Assembly (NCBI RefSeq): GCF_016629525.1
Contig: NZ_AP024269.1
Coordinates: forward strand, 1,798,001-1,862,000
Source: Kaistia sp. 32K
GTDB lineage: Bacteria; Pseudomonadota; Alphaproteobacteria; Rhizobiales; Kaistiaceae
Length of the DNA stretch: 64,000 nt
Reading direction: 5' to 3'
A program made the translations under genes and the position numbers. Shown one piece after another: positions 58,886 through 64,000 of the stretch; positions within the stretch are counted from its first letter, which is position 1; the number at the start of each line of letters is the position of its first letter. The notes beneath the pieces are model-generated. The model was given only the letters and a program-made list of their open reading frames with translations, made no database searches and had not been told where the DNA came from.

Positions 58886-60373
58886 TCAGATCCAGTCGCT
58901 GATTTCCTGGCCGGCGCGGAGATATTCCATCGGGTCGATCGCCTGGCCGTTGATGCGGATCTCGTAGTGCAGATGCGGGCCCGTCGAGCGTCCGGTGGAG
59001 CCGACATTGCCGATGCGGCGGCCGGCGACGACCTTCTCGCCAACCTTGACGGCGATCTGGCTCAGATGGCCGTAGCGGGTCACGACGCCATTGCCATGGT
59101 CGACGTCGACCATGTTGCCGTAGCCGCCATTGTAGCTGGCAGCGATCACCGTGCCGTCCGCGACCACTTTGGCCGGAAGGCCGGTGGGGGCGCGGAAATC
59201 GATGCCGGTATGCATGGCGAGGCGGCCGAGGAACGGATCCTTGCGCGTGCCGAAGCGGCTCGAGATATCGGCCGTGCCGATCGGCCGCTTCAGCGGCAGC
59301 GCCTGCGCGATCGAGCGCAGCTTGGCGAAGCGGTCGAACTCGTCGGCGAGCGAGGCGACCTCGCTCTTGAAGTCGATATCGCCGGCCGAGACCGGGACGA
59401 ACGGGCCGCCGACGTCCTGGTCGCGGCCCTGGTTGCGACCCTTGGGCACGGGCCGGCCGAGACGCTTCAGCACGGTCTCGATCTTGCGGGTGCGGGTCGA
59501 CATCTTGCCGGCCATCGCCAGCACGACGGCGTCCTGGTCGGCCTGCATGGCGTCGAGCTGTCGGGCAAGCGGAGCGAGGCGGGGATCGGGCGGCATCGGC
59601 GCCGGGCCGGCTCCGACCTTCTGGCCCTTGCCGGGCGAGCGCAGGCCCATGTCGGCGAATTGCGCGACCGGCTTGGCGACGGTCGGGGAGATCGAGCCGG
59701 TCACGTCGGGGCCGTTGGACTTGCCGCGGCCCTTGGTGCTGCGCGCCTTGGCAGAGCCGGGTGCCGGAACATCGAGCCCGGCGCGGCGCGCCGCCTCGCT
59801 GAGCTTGGTCAGCGCCGCCTGTCTGAGCTCCAGTTCCTTCTGCCGGTTGAGCAGGTCGCGGACCTTCTGGTCGACGCCGGCATTTTCCTTCGAGCGGACC
59901 GCGTTCAGCTGGTCGATCTCTTTGGTCAGGCTGTCGATCGTGCCGCGCAGCGAGGCGATCTCGCCCTCATAGATGGCGCTCGCCTCGACTTCGCGGGCCT
60001 CGCGCACGTTCTGGCTGGCGAGGATCGCGGTCTGGCGCGCGGCTTCCGCGTTCAGGAGATCGTCGCGGTAGACCAGATAGGCGGTCGCGCCGAAATAGAG
60101 CGTGGACAGCACGAGCAGGCAGGCGCCGCCGAGCGCGAGCGTCCGCGGACGGAGATGGATCGTGCGCACGCCTTCGCGATGGGCGATGGCGATCTGCGTC
60201 TTCGCAAGCTTTGGCGGCTTCGTGGGTTTGGGCTGCTTCGCCTGTTTCGGGAGCGAATTGCGGCCAGCGCGACGCGGCTCCGGCAGCGGGGGCTCGGGCA
60301 GGTGGTGGACCAGATCCACGCGAAGAGGATGATGGGGTTCCGGGTAGGCACTCGGCATTGACGTTCCAACCAT
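58886..60373 (-). CDS. M23-family metallopeptidase with coiled coil
   Basis: 495 residues from the ATG at 60373 (ATG at 60358 has a better spaced GGAA and would give 490). A Pro/Lys-rich cytoplasmic tail and one membrane helix (about residues 75-105) precede a coiled coil (EIASLRGTIDSLTKEIDQLNAVR) and a C-terminal LytM/M23 domain with MHTGIDFRAPTGLPAKVVADGTV, NMVDVDHGNGVVTRYGHLSQIAV and GPHLHYEIRINGQAIDP, which supply the HxxxD and HxH zinc ligands. It would cleave peptidoglycan cross-bridges or regulate amidases in the periplasm. Confidence 0.93.
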   Translation of the reverse strand: MVGTSMPSAYPEPHHPLRVDLVHHLPEPPLPEPRRAGRNSLPKQAKQPKPTKPPKLAKTQIAIAHREGVRTIHLRPRTLALGGACLLVLSTLYFGATAYLVYRDDLLNAEAARQTAILASQNVREAREVEASAIYEGEIASLRGTIDSLTKEIDQLNAVRSKENAGVDQKVRDLLNRQKELELRQAALTKLSEAARRAGLDVPAPGSAKARSTKGRGKSNGPDVTGSISPTVAKPVAQFADMGLRSPGKGQKVGAGPAPMPPDPRLAPLARQLDAMQADQDAVVLAMAGKMSTRTRKIETVLKRLGRPVPKGRNQGRDQDVGGPFVPVSAGDIDFKSEVASLADEFDRFAKLRSIAQALPLKRPIGTADISSRFGTRKDPFLGRLAMHTGIDFRAPTGLPAKVVADGTVIAASYNGGYGNMVDVDHGNGVVTRYGHLSQIAVKVGEKVVAGRRIGNVGSTGRSTGPHLHYEIRINGQAIDPMEYLRAGQEISDWI

Positions 60374-60492
60374 GGCGACGGTTGTCTGTGGCCGAGGACA
60401 CGACCGCTTCGCCACGATTAAAATCGGTTAGGGTTAAGGCTTGGTTGACGGAGGGCGTCCCGAGGCCCGCCGTCCCCAGCAAGACCCGGGGC

Positions 60493-61329
60493 TCAGCCGT
60501 TGGCGCGGGGCGCCAGCGGGCGGTAGAAGCCGGGCGTCATGCCGGCCTCGGAGCGGGCGGCGTCGTTGAAGGGCGGCTTCAGGGGCCCGCGGAAATGCTT
60601 GATCACCAGCTGCCGGAAGGTCGGCTCGGGCGGCAGGCGGTGGCGATCGCACATGAATCGGAACCACTTGGCGCCGAAGGCGACGTGGCGCTTTTCGTCG
60701 CGGTAGATGATCGAGAGGATGTTGGCGCTCGCCGCGTCGCCGACCTCGTTCATCTTGTCGATCAGCGGCGGCGTGACGTCGAGGCCGCGCGCTTCCAGCA
60801 CCAGCGGGAGAATCGCCAGCCGCGCCGTCAGGTCGTGGCCGGTCTCCTGCGTCGCCTGCCAGAGCCCGTCATGCGCCGGCAGGTCGCCATAGGCGGCGCC
60901 GAGCTCCTTGAGCCGGTCGGCGAGCAGCGCGTAGTGCTTAGCTTCCTCCAGCCCGACCTGCACCCAATTGTCGAAGAACGAGCGGGGCAGCGGCACGCGG
61001 ACGAATCGGCCGACCAGGTCCCAGGTCAGGTCGACGGCGTTGAGCTCGATATGGGCGAGCGAATGGATCATCGAGATGCGGCCATGCTCGGAATGAACCG
61101 AGCGCTTCGGCAGCTCGCGCGGCGGCACCAGGATCGGCCGGTCGGGCCGGCCCGGCCTGTCCGGCATGGCGCCGTCGAGCGTGCCGGCCGAAAGCGACAG
61201 GCGCCGGCCGAACCAGGCCTTGGCGGTGGCGAAGGCGAGCTCGACCTTCTCGTCGAGATCGCGCGTGGCGACGATGCGCGCCGAGGCGGCGGCGAGGCTG
61301 CGGAGGTCGGACGACATCGGTGCGTTCAC
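60493..61329 (-). CDS. Ferritin-like protein, DUF455 family
   Basis: 278 residues. The DUF455 region carries helical metal-ligand motifs: AHIELNAVDLTWDLVGRF (E..H-like), EEAKHYALLADRL and YRDEKRHVAFGAKWF. The fold is a di-iron four-helix bundle; the enzyme activity is unknown in this family. The gene overlaps the bcp stop by 4 bp and is cotranscribed with it. Confidence 0.9.
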   Translation of the reverse strand: MNAPMSSDLRSLAAASARIVATRDLDEKVELAFATAKAWFGRRLSLSAGTLDGAMPDRPGRPDRPILVPPRELPKRSVHSEHGRISMIHSLAHIELNAVDLTWDLVGRFVRVPLPRSFFDNWVQVGLEEAKHYALLADRLKELGAAYGDLPAHDGLWQATQETGHDLTARLAILPLVLEARGLDVTPPLIDKMNEVGDAASANILSIIYRDEKRHVAFGAKWFRFMCDRHRLPPEPTFRQLVIKHFRGPLKPPFNDAARSEAGMTPGFYRPLAPRANG

Positions 61330-61793
61330 AGGCTCCGCGCGGCGGCGAGGACTTCCTCGACATGGCCGGAGACCTTGACCTTCTCCCAGACGCGGGCGAT
61401 CCGGCCCTCGGCGTCGATGAGATAGGTCGTGCGCACGATGCCCATGAAGGTGCGTCCGTACATCTGCTTCTCGGCCCAGATGCCATAGGCCTCCAGCATC
61501 GTCTTCTCCTCGTCGGAGGCGAGGGGGATCGTCAGATCGTGCTTCTTCTTGAAGCGATCATGCGATTTGACGGAATCGGCCGAAATCCCGACCACCTTTG
61601 TGCCAGCGGCCTCGAAGGCGGCGGCCTGGGCCGAAAAGTCGATCGCTTCCAAGGTACAGCCGGCGGTGTTGTCCTTGGGATAGAAATAGAGGACGACCTT
61701 ATGTCCGCGGAGGTCGGCCAGACTGATTCTGCCGCCGCCATCTGTGGGCAGGTCGAAATCGGGAGCAGGGGAGCCTTGGGGCAGGGCGGGCAT
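61326..61793 (-). CDS. bcp: Thioredoxin-dependent peroxiredoxin, Bcp type
   Basis: 155 residues from the ATG at 61793 (AAGGAAGG ribosome site). The active site VLYFYPKDNTAGCTLEAIDF has the peroxidatic Cys, with the usual Thr, and YGRTFMGIVRTTYLIDAEGRI supplies the conserved Arg. This is the only Cys in the whole protein, so the resolving Cys found in E. coli Bcp is missing and it should act as a 1-Cys enzyme. It reduces peroxides in the cytoplasm and forms an operon with the DUF455 gene. Confidence 0.93.
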   Translation of the reverse strand: MPALPQGSPAPDFDLPTDGGGRISLADLRGHKVVLYFYPKDNTAGCTLEAIDFSAQAAAFEAAGTKVVGISADSVKSHDRFKKKHDLTIPLASDEEKTMLEAYGIWAEKQMYGRTFMGIVRTTYLIDAEGRIARVWEKVKVSGHVEEVLAAARSL

Positions 61794-61990
61794 GCGCCTT
61801 CCTTTCGTCGCACTTCTCTGGCGTGACAAGCAGAATTGACGGGGATTTTGCAAGAGGGGCTTGGATCTGTTCGCGATTCCGGTTGTGATCGCGGACAGGA
61901 GGCTGGCGGATATTCGCACCGGCTCCCGACACCAGGGTTTACGCCGCTCCCGAGCCCGGGCGCGGCAGGCAAGGGATTTGAGGCCTGACC

Positions 61991-64000
61991 ATTCGCCTGG
62001 ACGAGTTCCCATCGGCGCGCGCGCATCGGCCTCGCCGTGATCGTCCGCCGAAGAAGCGGGGCGGCTGGCCAAGGCTGCTGCTGCGGCTGCTCGGGGCTAT
62101 CCTGCTGGCGGTGATGATCGTCGTCGGCATGCTGGCCGCGATCGTCTTCACGGGTCCAGTCGAGTTCGATGTCGTCCGCGAGCGGGTCATCGCCACGCTG
62201 TCGTCGCGGCTCGGGCCGGATTATGGCGTCAAGGTCGGGCGCACAACCATCGATGTCGATCCCGTTCTCGGCCTCGTCGTCGAGGTCGACGAGGTGTCGA
62301 TCCGGGATCGTGACGATGCCGTCGTCGGGCGCGTGCCGGCGGCGCGGCTGGCGATCGATCCGCTGTCGCTGCTCCGCCTGCGCCTCGACGTCCGGACGAT
62401 CGAGATCTCGGATGCCGACATCTCGCTGGTGCGCAGCCGGGCCGGCCGGGTCTATCTCGGCACGCCGAACACCATCCATCGCGCCGAGCGCGCCCAGACC
62501 GACGCCGCGCCGGCGCAGTCGCCCGCGCCGGCCGAGCCCGTCGCGGCGGAGCCACCGGGCGAAATCGACGGCGGCTTCCCCGACCTCATCACGGCGCTGC
62601 GCACGCTGAACGGCGCGCTCGACCCGGCGATCGAGCTCGCGCTCGACCGCGGTTTCGAGCGCCTGTCGATCGACGCCTCGACCATCCAGGTCTGGGATGC
62701 GAGCCGCCTGCAGCAGCGCACGTTCGGGCACACCGACATCGCGCTCACCGTCGACGCCGAAACCGGGACCGTGAAGGCGAATTTCGACACCTCCGGCTAT
62801 GCCGGCCGGTGGGGGATCATCGCCGAGCGGACCGTGGACGACACCACCGGCGCCCGCATGCTGTCGCTGGTCTTCTCGCAGCTGTCGCTCGCCGACATCA
62901 ATCCGGATCTCGGCCGGCCGGACAGCCAGCTGCAATCGGACGTGCCGCTGTTCGGTCGCGCGACGGTCCGCCTGAACGAGAAGGGCGAGGTCGAGAACGC
63001 CGCTGTCCGCCTCGATCTCGGCGCCGGCAACATCGTCTCCGGCATCGGCAAGGACACCGTGCTGCTCGACGAGGCGACGATCCGGCTGCGCTGGGACGTC
63101 CCGCGCCGGACCATCGTCGTCGAGCCGTCCTCGCTCTTCTTCGGCGATACCCGCATGGTGGTGGCCGGCGAGGTCAAGCCGCTCAGCGACAAGCCGGACG
63201 GCCGCTACAGCTTCAACCTCGAGAGCCGCAACGCGATGCTGTTCGCGAGCGACGCCAACGCGCCGCCGATCATCGCCGACCGCATCGCCATCGTCGGCAC
63301 CGCCGACATCCCGGCGCGGCGGCTCGACTTCACCGATGCGGCGATCAACACCCAGGGCGGATCGATCGCCGCCGCCGGCTCGCTCGGCTTCGACGGGGCG
63401 ACGCCCTCGCTCGCCATGGCGGCTTCGTTCTCGCCGATGGCGATCTCGACGCTGAAGCAGATGTGGCCGCCTTTCCTCGCCGGCGGCGCGCGCAAATGGG
63501 TGTACGAGCACGTCCATGGCGGCACGCTCGAGGCGGGGCGTTTCGAGGCGGCGGTGCCGGCCGGCGTGCTCTGGACCGGCGAGCGCGTCATCCTGCCGGA
63601 AGACAACATGCGCCTCGATATGCGGCTGGAGGATGTCTCCTTCACCACAATCGGCAACATTCCGTCGATCACCGGCGCCAGCGGCAACGCCGTGCTCGCC
63701 GGATCGACCTTCGGCGTCGACATGGAGAAGGGCCTCATCACGGCGCCGTCCGGCAAGACGCTGGACGTGACGGTCGGCGCCTTCGCGATCTCCAACACGG
63801 CGCAGCGTTTCCCCGAAGGCCATATCGAGCTGCAGCTCGAGGGCGATGTCGGCGCCATGGCCGAAATCGCCGACAGCGAGCCGATCCTCGCCATGCAGCG
63901 CCGCTCGATCGACCCGGCGACGCTTTCGGGCCGGGGGCAGGCCAGCATTTCGGTCAAGCTGCCGCTGAAGCCGGGCCTGACGCCCTCCGAGGTCGACTGG
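61991..64000 (+). CDS. DUF3971/AsmA-like C-terminal region protein (3' end outside window)
   Basis: Continuous coding from just after an in-frame TGA (61979-61981) to the window end, about 670 codons. N-terminus: positively charged segment (RRDRPPKKRGGWPR) then a membrane helix (LLLRLLGAILLAVMIVVGMLAAIVF) and a periplasmic part with FDVVRERVIATLSSRLGPDYGVKVG, b-rich repeats and MWPPFLAGGARKWVYEHVHGGTL, typical of DUF3971/YhdP-like proteins linked to lipid transport across the envelope. No ATG, GTG or TTG exists before the helix: the best candidates are ATT at 61991 (GAGG 7 nt upstream) or CTG at 61985 (AAGGGA 8 nt upstream). I chose 61991. Confidence 0.8.
   Translation, partial: MRLDEFPSARAHRPRRDRPPKKRGGWPRLLLRLLGAILLAVMIVVGMLAAIVFTGPVEFDVVRERVIATLSSRLGPDYGVKVGRTTIDVDPVLGLVVEVDEVSIRDRDDAVVGRVPAARLAIDPLSLLRLRLDVRTIEISDADISLVRSRAGRVYLGTPNTIHRAERAQTDAAPAQSPAPAEPVAAEPPGEIDGGFPDLITALRTLNGALDPAIELALDRGFERLSIDASTIQVWDASRLQQRTFGHTDIALTVDAETGTVKANFDTSGYAGRWGIIAERTVDDTTGARMLSLVFSQLSLADINPDLGRPDSQLQSDVPLFGRATVRLNEKGEVENAAVRLDLGAGNIVSGIGKDTVLLDEATIRLRWDVPRRTIVVEPSSLFFGDTRMVVAGEVKPLSDKPDGRYSFNLESRNAMLFASDANAPPIIADRIAIVGTADIPARRLDFTDAAINTQGGSIAAAGSLGFDGATPSLAMAASFSPMAISTLKQMWPPFLAGGARKWVYEHVHGGTLEAGRFEAAVPAGVLWTGERVILPEDNMRLDMRLEDVSFTTIGNIPSITGASGNAVLAGSTFGVDMEKGLITAPSGKTLDVTVGAFAISNTAQRFPEGHIELQLEGDVGAMAEIADSEPILAMQRRSIDPATLSGRGQASISVKLPLKPGLTPSEVDW

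Overview
The window is high-GC chromosomal DNA with the gene content of an alphaproteobacterium, most likely of the order Hyphomicrobiales (Rhizobiales). Lineage clues are the three-gene PntAA/PntAB/PntB transhydrogenase, the complex I accessory protein NDUFA12, a very long RNase E with an acidic insert, the B12-dependent reductase NrdJ, the order rne-amiC-mrcA followed by prfB, short proteins carrying a Rhizobiales porin signature, and several families of large palindromic intergenic repeats. The genus cannot be fixed from the sequence alone. No rRNA, tRNA, prophage, insertion sequence or CRISPR array was recognised.

Layout. 1-2000: end of a pntAA-pntAB-pntB operon. 2200-6643: a three-gene molybdenum hydroxylase operon (large, FAD and Fe-S subunits) whose Fe-S subunit is fused to a CoxG domain, followed by a GntR regulator. 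7.8-12.8 kb: a probable L-pipecolate/lysine catabolic locus (AmaA-like oxidase, AmaB-like ALDH7 dehydrogenase, branched-chain-type binding protein, Lrp-family regulator). 12.9-20.6 kb: a ZntB-like transporter, then cytochrome bd oxidase (cydA-cydB-cydX) divergent from its assembly exporter cydDC, with an FNR/FixK-type box between them. 20.8-27.0 kb: a TetR/azoreductase pair with a striking triple half-site operator, two related exported proteins of unknown function, two tiny paralogous lipoproteins and a pentapeptide-repeat protein. 27.3-30.5 kb: NIPSNAP protein plus a TRAP transporter. 30.7-34.9 kb: TetR/VOC pair, a Xre-RES toxin-antitoxin pair, two tandem mini outer-membrane proteins, a GIY-YIG protein and a 155-bp tandem repeat array. 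35-41.6 kb: nrdJ, the NDUFA12 homologue and the ohrR/ohr peroxide-stress pair.

41.6-54.5 kb carries the conserved rne, amiC, mrcA and prfB genes (prfB with a classical programmed +1 frameshift), but about 4 kb containing GNAT, EamA, mgtE and a DUF4893-like gene lies between mrcA and prfB. 54.6-58.9 kb holds an atypical SDR, a cysteine hydrolase divergent from a GlxA-type regulator, an SDR dehydrogenase and a nucleotidyltransferase. 58.9-64 kb ends with an M23 peptidase, a DUF455 ferritin-like protein, a Bcp peroxiredoxin and the start of a DUF3971/AsmA-like protein whose reading frame has no ordinary start codon.

Most of the window is housekeeping and ordinary metabolism. The least explained parts are the chimeric mini outer-membrane protein pair, the two exported paralogues with tandem duplications across their stop codons, the lipoprotein pair, the 155-bp tandem array, and the operator architectures. 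No fully convincing new multi-gene system was found.
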